Shown in pieces: positions 1 through 9,531 of a stretch of DNA of 64,000 nucleotides. The DNA is from Phlyctochytrium arcticum (Eukaryota; Chytridiomycota; Chytridiomycetes; Chytridiales; Chytridiaceae), in assembly GCA_025602905.1 (NCBI GenBank), contig JAHLKI010000002.1, positions 682,001 through 746,000 on the forward strand. Direction: 5' to 3'. The translations under genes were made by a program, and so were the position numbers. Numbering within the stretch: position 1 is the stretch's first letter; every line of letters begins with the position of its first letter. The notes under the pieces are model-generated. The model had not been told where the DNA came from and made no database searches. It saw nothing but the letters and a program-made list of their open reading frames with translations.

Positions 1-213
1 ACAAAGTCAAAGTACTTACACTCGTAAACCGCTTGCGCGCGCAGCGCATGCCCAGAAGAATTTACAGCCGGCGCGCACAGCTAAACGAGTCAGACTACTC
101 CGAGACTAACTGGTCCCACTTCCACTTCGGCTTCACTTTGTTGAACGCGATACGGACTCTGAAATGGACTAGAGACAAGGCAAGTTAGTCATGTGTGTGA
201 GGGACACCGTTTA

Positions 214-1126
214 TTACCCATTCAAGCTCGTCAAATCCGACTTTGACCCCTCCAGGACCAGGTCCAGATGGTCTTGCTCCTCGTCGCGGCGCACCAGTAA
301 AAATCTAGCCCCTTGCCGATACGTAATGCAGGTCAGTTTTCGTTCCAACAGCTTGTGGGGCGGGCCCGGGGGGATGTTGCCCTTGACGTGGTAAACAAAT
401 GCGTTTTCGGGAGAGTGGGATAATCGTTTCCAATTTAAACGTCTTGGGTTGAATAGCTTCCTCAAAGCCTTCCTTTCGGCATCAAATTGTGACCGCTGAA
501 TGGCGGCAAGCAAAGCTTGTTCTATGTCGGACCCTCTGAAAGGAGAGATGAGGATGGCAAATACACGACCATCGGTTTCATAAACTACTCAACTCACATT
601 TGAAATGTTTGCCGCTCTCTGAATGTTGTGCGTGTTTTGGTTGATGCACTTGCGCCTGTACCACCACGCTTTGAGTTCTTGGCGCCAACTGCCCCTCTTC
701 CATGCCAATTTCAGGTAAGACTCTGCTCTCTTAACCGCTCCAAGTCTTTGACAGCTAGGCCTCCACGGGAACCAGAGTCCCAATCTGTCCACAGATCAAC
801 AACCGAGGAGATCTCTTTGCTCATCAGATACTGGCCGTCGGGCACGGCTGGGGGCGGGTGTGGCCTGAGCGGTGGGGGTGGTCTGCTGCTGCAGGTACTG
901 TGTTGACATTTGTTGGATTTGGGTCATGAATTTGGTCACTTGCTGGGAGGTTTGCTGCCCGACCGTAATCTGCCCGTAATCTGCCCGTAATCTGCTGGCC
1001 AAGTTGGTTAAGTTGGGGAATCGCTGGCTGCTTCACGTCGGCCAACGCCTCTATCATCTTGCTGCTTGGATGTTCTGAGTCGCGGGTGTCAAAGTAGTGA
1101 TCAACTGGGGTGTCAACTCCGCTCAT
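214..1126 (-). pseudogene. Decayed GCR1_C-like DNA-binding domain gene
   Basis: Reading the minus strand from about 1126 gives a Gln/Thr/Pro-rich stretch (about 1000-800), then Val-Val-Asp-Leu-Trp-x-x-Trp with a following Val-Lys-Asp-Leu-Glu (about 795-735), then Trp-Arg and Trp-Trp-Tyr-Arg-Arg-Lys (about 690-650). That order of Trp and Arg/Lys motifs matches the fungal GCR1_C domain, found in transcription-factor-like and often transposon-linked proteins. The pieces lie in different frames: the frame changes at an 11-bp tandem repeat (964-996), again near 810 and again near 730. A further minus-strand ORF (214-513) may be a downstream exon or an unrelated fragment. The frame changes make a working protein unlikely unless unseen introns repair them. 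The domain call rests on motif spacing only. Confidence 0.45.
964..996. repeat. 11-bp tandem repeat, three copies
   Basis: The unit CGTAATCTGCC occurs at 964-974 and 975-985, with a one-base variant at 986-996. It lies inside the GCR1_C-like gene. The two extra units add 22 nt, which is not a multiple of three, and the plausible reading frame changes exactly here. Confidence 0.9.
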
Positions 1127-1293
1127 TAAACTGTATTAGGACGAAATGAAAGCGCGGGTCCGGCCCGTTCGGACAGATGGTCGGCGTTTGAAAGTGTCAT
1201 CACAATTGTTTTTGCCTCCAAAAAGGCCAAAAATTCCAGCAAAACCCGATATACCCATATAGACATTTACCCAAAACCAACAAGAACATTACA

Positions 1294-3352
1294 ATGTCAC
1301 CCAAAACCCAAATCTACCGAATCCTCACCAAGAAACACAACCTAACCCTCAAAACCGATGCCCTCAAATACCTCCTCTCCCAACTTTCCGATATCCCCTC
1401 CGAATCCCTCGACGAGACCTTAGAATACATTGCCCACTCCTATGTCCAAAAGCAAGATACACATAAACTCCTGGTGGATCAGGCCTCGTTGGAGATTGTC
1501 ATGGACTCGATTTTTCGAAAATCGGCGTTGAATGAGGCGATTGGAGGTGCGGAGGGGGCGGTGAGTGTGGAGGATTTGGGGGTTTATTTGGATGTGGTGG
1601 ATGTGTTTACTGTGCCGCAGGTTAGGTGGAGGGCGGAAGGCAAACAGTTTTCATTGTGAGTCTGTCTTGTGCCTTTAAGAAAGGACTCTTTTTTTCTCAT
1701 TCGAACATTTGCAAAGAGTCAAGGAGAAACCCAGTCTCCTCTCCTCATCCAATGCCAAATCCCTCGCTCTTCGGGATCGCTACGACCTCCTTTACCAACG
1801 GATTCTCCGGCACGATGCATTCCGCCCGTCCACATTTACGCAGACCTCGGATCGGTTTACCGTACGTTTTTCTACTCAGAACTTTTGATGGTTGAAGCTG
1901 ATGAAGTGGGTTAGATTACACATATTAAGAACCTCCAGGGGGCCAAACCGGGTGGATACCTGCTGTTTGGCATGCTGACGGTCATTGAGGAGGGCAAATG
2001 GCATTTGGAAGACACGGATGGGGTCATTGAACTGGATTTACGCGGAAAGGTAAGGCTGGGTCGGACTCGTATAGGGGATTTTTGGGAACTGAACTCTCTG
2101 TGTGAAAATAGATTGATAAAGGCATGGGCCTGTTTTGTCAAAACTGTTTTGTTCTGATAGAAGGACTGTACACTGAAGATCGAATCTTGCGTGTTCGAAC
2201 AGTGGGCATGCCCGTCCCCGAACCCCGTTCAAAAACCCTGTAAGTACTCTCTTTATCCTACACTTCACCGCCATCGCCTAAAATCCCCGTAGATCAGCCT
2301 ACGGCCACAACGTAGATTTCTTTGGTGGAAAACCGGCCGTGGACGATACCATCGTCCTCCAAAACATTGAAACAAACATGACGGATGTCATGATGGTCGT
2401 TCTATCCGACGTTCATCTCGACCAGCCTCGGGTGATTCTCAACCTCCGACTCCTTTTTCAAGGGTTTTCTCGACCGGGGGCCATCAAACCCTTGGCGTTT
2501 ATCTTGATGGGCAATTTCATGTCTACTCCTTATTTATTCGATTCAACGAGTTTGGAGACGTACACGCGTAAGGCCTTTCCCCGCCATTCCTCCTGCCCAA
2601 TCGATCAGTGAACTGACTCTCTCGATAACATTTTAGAATGCTTTAATACCTTATCCGACCTCCTCTCAGAATTCAAAGACTTGGCCAAAACTTCCACGTT
2701 TATATTCATTCCTGGACCGTCGGACCCCTGGAACGGTAAAACGGTGCCGAGACCACCTATCCCGGTCGGCCTGACTGGAAAGTTGGTCCAGAAATGCCCC
2801 GGCGTGAAATTTATGAGTAACCCCTGTCGGTGCGTTCATCATTCCGTTATATTTTTTTGAGATGCCCAGGGAATGTTGATGTTTGGATTTTCTAGGATAA
2901 AATACTGTACACTCGAAATGATGTTTTTCAGAGAAGATTTAGCCAAAACCCTTCGGAGGGGTGCTATCCTCCCACCTTTAGAAATCGACGCTGACACCAA
3001 CACCGATATCCCTCTCGAACGGCATTTAGTCTCGACCCTCATTGACCAATCCCATCTCTGCCCGCTCCCCTCAACGACCCGTCCTGTTTATTGGGGATTT
3101 GACCATGCCCTCCGAATATACCCCAACCCGCATCTCGTAAGTCTCTCGCTGCACACCCATACTTTGGATGATTGTTTTATTGATCTTTTTTTTTTGGCGT
3201 AGTTGGTTCTGGCGGATAAATACCATGGGTACCAAGTCGAATATGAGGGAGTGACGGCTGCCAACCCGGGGAGTTTTGTGAAGGATGGTGGGTTTGGCGT
3301 GTTTTGGCCGGCCGGAAGGGTGTGGCAGACTAGTCGGGTGGGACCTTTGTAG
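1294..3352 (+). CDS. DPB2: DNA polymerase epsilon subunit B (DPB2/POLE2)
   Basis: Second-largest subunit of the replicative leading-strand polymerase epsilon, nuclear, tethering the catalytic subunit to the CMG helicase. The first exon (1294-1655) encodes the N-terminal helical Dpoe2NT domain. Later exons hold the OB-fold region, including a PGGYLLFG-like stretch, and the inactive calcineurin-like phosphoesterase fold: VLSDVHLDQP, ILMGNF and FIFIPGPSDPW are typical B-subunit motifs. About eight exons can be chained with short introns; the first is 1656-1716, in phase. The final exon ends at TAG 3350-3352 after the HGYQVEYEGV and NPGSF motifs that close the family. The start is the first ATG of the Dpoe2NT domain. 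Length and domain order are normal. Confidence 0.9.
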
Positions 3353-3976
3353 ATTGTGTGTTTTGTATTTACACTATTATTTTTTGGGTAATTTAAAGTG
3401 TGTGTCAGTGCGTGGGAATATTTTTGGTTTTTGGTTTTCAATGTCATTCACATGGGGGGGTTTTTTTACGAGGGGAGTTGTGTTTTTCCTCTCTTTTTCC
3501 TTGCCTCAACATAAATACCCTCTTTTTTTCCTTCGGGGATGAAGGGGGCGTTGGCATGCACTCTCTACTGCAAGGAAGGATTGGCTTGGATGTCGTCGAC
3601 GAACTGTACCTTCACATGGGGGTAAATTCGCATCGTTCGCCGCAACATCGTTGGTTTGAATATGATAGCAGTGTTCTCCCTCTCCCATGGGGGTTTTTCC
3701 TCAACTCTGTATTTCAGTTTTTGAGCGGATGTGTGGGAATTGGTTCATATTTATTTTAAAAAATATTTAGATCCTCATTCATCAACAACCGTTGGAAAAC
3801 CCTTCCCACCCACACGCCCTCACTTGCAACATCCTGCATAATGCTTTTTTTTGCCACGATCGACCGTCTCGCCTCAGTGAACGACCCGATGAAAGACTAT
3901 AGAAAAAAAAGGACTCCTGGAAATATAAAGTCGTTTAGAAAAAGGCTACATTGGGAGAGCCTATATATACCTTGGT
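3353..3976. other. Intergenic, AT- and homopolymer-rich
   Basis: This stretch separates two convergent genes (DPB2 + and the ISG12-like gene -). It holds T-rich and G-rich runs and no ORF resembling a protein. It probably contains both 3' UTRs. Confidence 0.6.
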
Positions 3977-4501
3977 TTAAGTTTCTTTAGATGTGTTCGG
4001 TTTGTGGTCCGGGTGATATCGGCAAGTTCGTACGTGATGCCGCCCAATACAATCACACTTTTGCCCATCCAGAACTCTTCTACTACTACTTGGATCAGAT
4101 TCGGCTGATGATTCCTCCTTTTTAGCTGATGATTCCTTTTTCTTGCTAGCCTTATTACGAGCCGCGGCGGCAGCTCCTCCTGTAACGACTCCCCCCACAC
4201 CAGCAGCAGCAGCCGTAAGCGTAGTTGAGAGACCTACAGCGCCGGCACTTTGTAAAGTAGCGCACAGACTACCAGTTGCGACGGCTCCACCATATGTACT
4301 CATGAGTGCTGCAGCAGGAGTCCCAGCGACAATCCCGGCCGCGCCAAACCCTGCAGCTGAAATAGCCGCCGTTGCAAGCACCGGTGCAGCTACGACTCCA
4401 ACCACCACAGCTCCAATAATCAATGCAGGGCTATACCATGGCCCATCTTCTGCTTTTCGAGTCGGACTACCAGTTGCGACGGCTCCACCATATGTACCCA
4501 T
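3977..4501 (-). CDS. ISG12/IFI6-IFI27-like small membrane protein
   Basis: The protein has a Gly/Ala-rich hydrophobic core: ALIIGAVVVGVVAAPV, then GFGAAGIVAG, ATLQSAGAVGLS and a final GVGGVV segment. This is the layout of the interferon-alpha-inducible 6/27 (ISG12) family, whose animal members sit in mitochondrial or nuclear membranes; homologues occur in fungi without a known role. The core is followed by a Lys/Ser/Glu-rich tail and a Cys/His-containing C-terminus. The open frame runs upstream of 4501 to about 4651 but without an ATG. I chose the ATG at 4501; an upstream intron could move the start. A block of DNA within the gene is duplicated in frame (see repeat), so the segment ending TYGGAVATGS occurs twice. 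The family call is fairly secure, the 5' end is not. Confidence 0.6.
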   Translation of the reverse strand: MGTYGGAVATGSPTRKAEDGPWYSPALIIGAVVVGVVAAPVLATAAISAAGFGAAGIVAGTPAAALMSTYGGAVATGSLCATLQSAGAVGLSTTLTAAAAGVGGVVTGGAAAAARNKASKKKESSAKKEESSAESDPSSSRRVLDGQKCDCIGRHHVRTCRYHPDHKPNTSKET

Positions 4502-4522
4502 GAGTGCTGCAGCAGGAGTCCC
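4267..4522. repeat. In-frame internal duplication in the ISG12-like gene
   Basis: Segments 4267-4324 and 4465-4522 (58 bp each) differ by one base by eye. Their offset is 198 bp, exactly 66 codons, so the reading frame is kept and a stretch of the hydrophobic domain is repeated. Confidence 0.85.
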
Positions 4523-4659
4523 GGCAGCAATATCCCGGCCGTACCAAATAAAATGAAACGATCGAGTACTCGATGTGTGAGGACCGTTGTCTCCGGGGCA
4601 ATGGCTGCCAATGGGAGTCTTTGCACGTGTGATCCTGGATGACCTTGTCAAAAAAAAAA

Positions 4660-5470
4660 CCCAACCCCACGTTTGGAAGCAGCCGTCCTTAATTAGGGGT
4701 GGCCAGATCCAAAACGGGAATAAATGCTATGACGCGGTGAGTTATCATGCGTCTCGATTTACTACCGGTATGGCTGGTAGTAGTGTTTTGGGGGAGTAAG
4801 ACGGTGACTGCGCTGTCCTCTCGTAGGAGTAAGAAGAGAGATGTGCTAAGCTCTCGATTGAGTCTGGCAATGGATTCCTGCTTTCCTGGGGGATCCTTCT
4901 TCTCCGTACCCGGGGCTGTACCCTCCAATGACTCAGTCGACGCTGTGAGCACGCACTAAATTAAAAAAGTGCAAAACCACACCACGCAGGAGACCACGCG
5001 ATGTAAAGGTAGTCGGGTAAAGAGTATAGCCGAGAGTGGGCGGGAACAGAAGCTCCGGAGTCCGGTGACCGGTCCGCAACAAAAGAACGCCCGCAAAGTT
5101 CGCAAACGCAAATAAAAAAAGTCACGCGCGGCTGGCTGGCTGAGTGCTTTGGCTTTTTGGGTGGATCTCGTGGGGATCTATATCATCGTGGGTTTTAAAA
5201 GATTCGTAAGAGGAGCAGCTTTGTGCGTTTATGCTTGAGCGCGTTATGCTAGAGCGTTATGCTTGAGCGTTAGGCTTTGGTGATGGGTGATGGGTGATGG
5301 GTGAGGATGGCATGAATTGGAGGGGAAGGAGAAGGCATATAGTTTGAGACGGTTGTTTCCGGTAGTTCCGGATTCGAGCAAAAAACGGAAACACACGCGC
5401 AATTGCCCCCATTCGCGGCGCTGAGCTTTCTTCATGAGGGGACACACCTCTCCTTCCTTCTTTTAGTAAA
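4660..5470. other. Intergenic, upstream of the aquaglyceroporin gene
   Basis: No convincing gene. A short minisatellite of TGATGGG units lies at about 5280-5303, just after GCGTTATGCT-type repeats (about 5239-5270). The right part must hold the aquaglyceroporin promoter. Confidence 0.5.
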
Positions 5471-5471
5471 C

Positions 5472-5478
5472 TATAAAA
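5472..5478 (+). promoter_or_regulatory. TATA box of the aquaglyceroporin gene
   Basis: TATAAAA lies about 35 bp upstream of the ATG at 5514. The 5' leader must be short or the box may be fortuitous. Confidence 0.45.
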
Positions 5479-5513
5479 GGGTTGCGTCTTGTTGACTTTG
5501 GCCATTCCCGAAA

Positions 5514-6461
5514 ATGTCCTTGAAGTCCCAGCAGCAGCAGCAGCAGCAGAGCATGAGCATCCACGACCGCAAATCCGTCGTCAGCCAAGACACTCTCGAC
5601 ACTCGCCGTCGTCCCCCATCTTCAACCTGGCGACAATGGACAGGCCACTGGATGCACATTCTCCGCCAAGAACGGGCAGAGTTCCTGGGGACCCTAGTCA
5701 TGCTCCTCTTTGGCGACGGCGTCGTCGCCCAAGTCGTCCTCCATGAAGGCAAAGGCGATTACCTCTCCATCAACTTGGCTTGGGGTTTCGGTGTCCTCTT
5801 TGGCATCTATGCCACCGGCGGCATTTCAGGCGCTCATCTCAACCCGGCAGTCACTTTGGCCAACGCCGTCTTTAACAAGTTTCCCTGGCGCAAAGTCCCT
5901 TCTTTTATGCTATCTCAAATCCTAGGTGCCTTTTGCGCTGCCGCTTTGGTTTATTTAAACTACCAACCCGCCATTGCCGCTTTCGACCCTTCCCTCACCA
6001 CCACCGGCCTCAAATCAACCGCAGGCATCTTTGCCACCTACCCGCAACCGTACCTCTCCACTGCCCAAGCCTTTTTCTGTGAATTCTTTGCTACTGCTTT
6101 GTTGATTGTCGGACTCTTTTCCATTGGCGAATCCCGATCCCCCGCCGCTCCCTCATCCCATGGCCCCCTCGCCTGTGGTTTCCTCGTCATGGCCATCGGT
6201 ATGGCGTTCGGTGCTCCCACCGGCTACGCCATGAACCCTGCTCGTGACTTTGGTCCTCGTCTGTTTACTTTAGTGGTAGGCTACGGCACCGCTCCCTTTA
6301 CCGTCTCCAATTACTACTTTTGGATTCCCATTGTGGGTCCTCTTCTCGGTTGCATTGCTGGCGGTCTCGCCTACTCTTGCCTTCTCTCGTTCCCACCACC
6401 ACCCCCTAAATCCCTCGTCATTTGTGATCTCGACGCTGAGACTTGTCATCCTCTTCCTTAG
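5514..6461 (+). CDS. Aquaglyceroporin (MIP family channel)
   Basis: Plasma-membrane channel for glycerol, water or similar small solutes; in fungi these export glycerol during osmotic adaptation. The 315-residue protein has a poly-Gln N-terminus, six hydrophobic segments and both half-helix motifs: HLNPAV at about residues 108-113 and NPARD at 241-245. The Asp after the second NPA motif and the AFGAPTGYAMNPARD context mark the glycerol-conducting GlpF/Fps1 branch rather than strict water channels. Length is close to the core family, without the long regulatory extensions of yeast Fps1. It is intronless, unlike nearly all its neighbours. The start is the ATG before the Gln run; an internal Met at about residue 14 is possible. 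Confidence 0.9.
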   Translation: MSLKSQQQQQQQSMSIHDRKSVVSQDTLDTRRRPPSSTWRQWTGHWMHILRQERAEFLGTLVMLLFGDGVVAQVVLHEGKGDYLSINLAWGFGVLFGIYATGGISGAHLNPAVTLANAVFNKFPWRKVPSFMLSQILGAFCAAALVYLNYQPAIAAFDPSLTTTGLKSTAGIFATYPQPYLSTAQAFFCEFFATALLIVGLFSIGESRSPAAPSSHGPLACGFLVMAIGMAFGAPTGYAMNPARDFGPRLFTLVVGYGTAPFTVSNYYFWIPIVGPLLGCIAGGLAYSCLLSFPPPPPKSLVICDLDAETCHPLP

Positions 6462-6594
6462 AAAAACCCTCTTACTTTCCTTTCACCTTCTCACCTCATA
6501 CTCATCCTCCCTATAACTACTAACCCCCTACTCTACTCTACTCTCTCTATGTACATCTACCTACTATTACTACTACTACTACTTTTATATACCG

Positions 6595-6815
6595 TAATGC
6601 GCCCTGGCCCAGGCATTTTTCCAAAGGAAAAATGGATGGGCGCGGAATGATCCCGAGCGACAGCGAGGGCGAATGATTTTGCAAAGCAAAATCGAGTGCG
6701 AGCGACAGCGAGCAGGACGCCGAGCGAAGCGAGGCAATTCTTGGCCCAGACATTTTTTTCCAGAGTTCCGAGGAGCGAAGCGAGGGCGAGGGCAAGATGT
6801 CTGGGCGAGGAACGA
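6595..6815. repeat. Hairpin-rich repeat with GAGCGAAGCGAGG motifs
   Basis: Three inverted repeats are packed here: 9-bp arms around an AAA loop at 6614-6634, 8-bp arms GATTTTGC/GCAAAATC with an AAA loop at about 6673-6691, and 9-bp arms CCCAGACAT/ATGTCTGGG at 6745-6753 and 6797-6805. GAGCGAAGCGAGG-like motifs recur between them. It lies 3' of the aquaglyceroporin gene and left of the direct repeat at about 6911. It could be a MITE-like element or a structured 3' region. Confidence 0.6.
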
Positions 6816-6910
6816 TTTTATCCCATGCGGGGTTTCACACATGGTGCAACAAAGCATGCGGTTATAATCCTCGGATGGTTTTGCTGAATGAGGTGAGGGA
6901 TGGCTACGCT

Positions 6911-6992
6911 AAGTAATTTTCGCCATGTGACAATATATATTCCCACCTCTCATATCAAAATCATTCGTCAAACCACCAATCCAACTTGATTT
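6911..6992. repeat. Left copy of a dispersed direct repeat
   Basis: It shares AAGTAATTT, CGCCATGTGAC, TATTCCCACCTCTCA, AAATCATTCG, TCAAACCA and CAATCCAACTTG, in order, with 14181-14281. Small indels separate the blocks. The two copies bracket the RCC1-like and Fanzor genes. Confidence 0.8.
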
Positions 6993-7295
6993 ACAGAACA
7001 TAGCGCTGTGTGATGGCTTTCGGTGATCGGTTTCGTCTTCATCGTTGAAGGAAATTATGGATACTTCCTGGTCGAAAGAGGCCAAATTTCCACAGCCTAC
7101 CGAGAAAGGGTCAGGTCCTTGGGCCCATCTTAACGCACAGCGAAAGAATAGAATATCGATACAGCATACTCGATCGAGAGTCAAGGGGTATATATACATG
7201 GTGCTCAAGATGTGAGGGTAATGGCACAGTCATGCACTTCAAGTCGGAGATGTTGGAGAACAAGATCGATCTGTCGAAGCAAGCATAATCGCGGC

Positions 7296-8429
7296 ATGCC
7301 TCTGTATGCGTTCGGGTCAAACTCTTATGGGCAGCTGGGGACCGGGAACAAGGAGGATGGTCATAAACCAAGTCAAAGCATCTTGCCACAATCTTTCCTG
7401 GATTCGACACCGCGCGTTATGACTGGGGGAGCCAATCACTCGCTCATTGTCTCTGCGGATGGGATGGTTTTCACCTGTGGCCGCAACGATAAAGGACAAC
7501 TGGGCCTTGAAGGTCCTGCCCGCGAGTCTTTCTGTGAAGTTGTGCTGGACTCGAGCGTTCCGAGAGAAGCTTGCGAAGCAAGCTGTGGGTGGGATCATTC
7601 ACTCGTTACAGACAGCGACGGCAAAGTGTTTGGCTTTGGATCCAACGAATTCGGGCAGCTTGGGCTCGGAATGAGCAAATATGTTATTTTTAATCGCCCT
7701 CATACAGTATCTGTACCGGGCCCGGTCAGAAAGTGTGCTGCTGGTCTGCGACACTCTGTTTTGCTGTTGAACGATGGATCAGTTTGGGGAATGGGATTGG
7801 AACGCTTTGGCCAGCTTGGGTTTGGGTCAGACGATGGAGTGAGATCTACATAATATAAACCGCTTCGGCTGCCTTTACCACCATGTACAGATATTGCCGC
7901 TGGAGAGCATCATACACTTGGCCTTACGAGATCAGGGACTATCATTGGGATGGGCCGCAACCGCCACGGACCGCTCCTCCCGGCCACACCTAGCAAGGAG
8001 GTACGGGTGCCCGTCGAGGTCCGCAGTGCGGATGAGCAGCAAGTTTTATGGCAGATAGCATGCGGTTGGAGCTTCTCTGTCTGTATCAGCGTCAATGGCA
8101 AACTGGAAATGTGGGGCCGGGACGATCACCATCAGACGGCTGGCTCAAGTCTCTCAGAGGTGCATGAGGTCTCTTGTGGCAGCGAGCATGTTCTCTGTCT
8201 AACGACTGCCAGCGCTTGCCTTGCCTGGGGCTGGAACGAGCATGGCAACTGTGGAGTGGGCCACTGCAACGATGTTACGAGTCCACAAACGGTTGTGTCT
8301 TCAGGCGTAACCAAGATTGGATGCGGATACGGACATTCACTTTTATACATTTCACCACCACCAATAATAGACAAGGCGGGAGTACACAACATGAGTTGCA
8401 AGTTTCAATTGGTTTATCATTATTATTAG
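7296..8429 (+). CDS. RCC1-repeat (beta-propeller) protein, possibly broken
   Basis: The protein shows successive RCC1 blades: AFGSNSYGQLG, GGANHSLIVSADG, TCGRNDKGQLG, CGWDHSLVTDSDG, GFGSNEFGQLG, AAGLRHSVLLLNDG, then AAGEHHTLGLTRSG, CGWSFSVCISVNG and CGYGHSLLYIS. About seven blades make one propeller, as in SERGEF/ATS1-type proteins; which small GTPase or other partner it binds cannot be seen. The start is the ATG at 7296, directly before the first blade. An in-frame TAA at 7851-7853 interrupts it, although the same frame continues with blade-like sequence on both sides. Either an intron removes the stop (GTGAGA at 7839 to AG at 7907 is in phase but would delete conserved residues) or the gene carries a nonsense mutation. 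Confidence 0.7.
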
Positions 8430-9273
8430 GAAAGACAATATGATGGAAATGTGTGATGGAAAATTGCCAAGTCATTTCACCGACCATCCAAAGGAGCGGG
8501 CCGACTCCAGCTTGGCACCCGTTTTCCAGCACTGGGTTGATTCTGCTTATCCCGGACGACACGCCTGCATTATCGCATGACTATCCTTTGCCGAAGCAAA
8601 AGTCACCTTGCGGACGGTGCTTTTTAAAGGGTAAGGTTTCTTCCTTATCAGAAAAGAAGAAAAGAAGCAGCAGAGGCGGGGGAACCTTTTTTTTTTGAAA
8701 CCTGACGTTCCTTAACCGAAAAAATGAATTTCACGTTGGGAAAATTTCAAGGACCCCGCCCATACAAGCTGAGGCACACCGGCAGTATGCAATAAAGCTT
8801 TCGAATTTTGTTGAAGTTCCAACGTAGGTTCCATGATCCAAGAAATCTTTGGAATTCACCAGAAGGGCGTGAGTAGATTAAGTGAGGAATCCCGGGAATA
8901 CCCGTAAAATCTTTGATTCTTTAAAAACGCTATATGTACCTGGATATGAAGCATCTGGGGGTTAAAAGATTTGTATGATCTCTAACCATTATATATATCT
9001 TGACATGTGCAAAATGGCGAACAAGGAACTATCATGATGTGCCAAAGTTAAAAAGATGCATGCAAATACCTGCTGAATAACGAGCAAAACCTTTTTAGTT
9101 CACGAAAGTTCACAGATTGATCTAAGCGTTGGAATTCATAACATACGCTGTATTTTGCCGTATCATTTCCCATTCTCTGACCAAAAAAATAAACCCAGAG
9201 CACCTCACTCGCGAAGACAGCACGCGTGCGCGTTTGGCAAGCCCCCCGTTTCCCATCGCTCTCGACTCCTCTT
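8430..9273. other. Intergenic between the RCC1-like gene and the Fanzor promoter
   Basis: No protein-like ORF. It presumably holds the 3' UTR of the RCC1-like gene and, if the Fanzor gene belongs to a mobile element, its left end. I found no terminal inverted repeat by eye. Confidence 0.5.
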
Positions 9274-9274
9274 G

Positions 9275-9302
9275 GAAACTTCCCGAACGTTCCCCGACGT
9301 TC
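9275..9302 (+). promoter_or_regulatory. Heat-shock element array
   Basis: Six alternating GAA/TTC pentamer cores sit at exact 5-bp spacing: GAA 9275, TTC 9280, GAA 9285, TTC 9290, a GA-containing degenerate unit at 9295 and TTC 9300. This is the classical binding site for trimeric HSF. It lies about 90 bp upstream of a TATA box and about 230 bp upstream of the proposed Fanzor start. Confidence 0.75.
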
Positions 9303-9305
9303 CAG

Positions 9306-9310
9306 CCAAT
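9306..9310 (+). promoter_or_regulatory. CCAAT box
   Basis: CCAAT follows the heat-shock array directly and lies about 80 bp upstream of the TATA box, the usual place for an NF-Y/HAP-bound element. Confidence 0.45.
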
Positions 9311-9390
9311 CAAACAAGGCCGCGAGCAGATGGCGTGCGATGAATTTTTTTTTTCCGAATAGCGACGTCCCGCGCCTCAGCGCTTGGCGG

Positions 9391-9397
9391 TATAAAA
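9391..9397 (+). promoter_or_regulatory. TATA box of the Fanzor gene
   Basis: TATAAAA in a GC-rich context, 135-141 bp upstream of the first in-frame ATG (9532). Three upstream ATGs in other frames (9428, 9485 and 9499) follow it, so the leader would carry short uORFs. Confidence 0.6.
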
Positions 9398-9531
9398 AGA
9401 CCTCTGTTGAGCCGCCCGCCCCAGAACATGCCGACATCCACGACATCCACGACATTCACGACAACCACCCACTGAAAAACAGAAATGCAGTGTCCTCATG
9501 GGAAACCGTGGGGGGCACTGTTTCGTCGCGG

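Noticed and set aside
964..996. CRISPR-like repeat array
   Set aside because: Units are 11 bp, directly adjacent and without spacers; no repeat-spacer array was seen anywhere in the window.
4143..4556. Long plus-strand Ala/Pro-rich ORF
   Set aside because: It is the antisense of the ISG12-like gene; its composition mirrors the Gly/Ala codons of the real strand.
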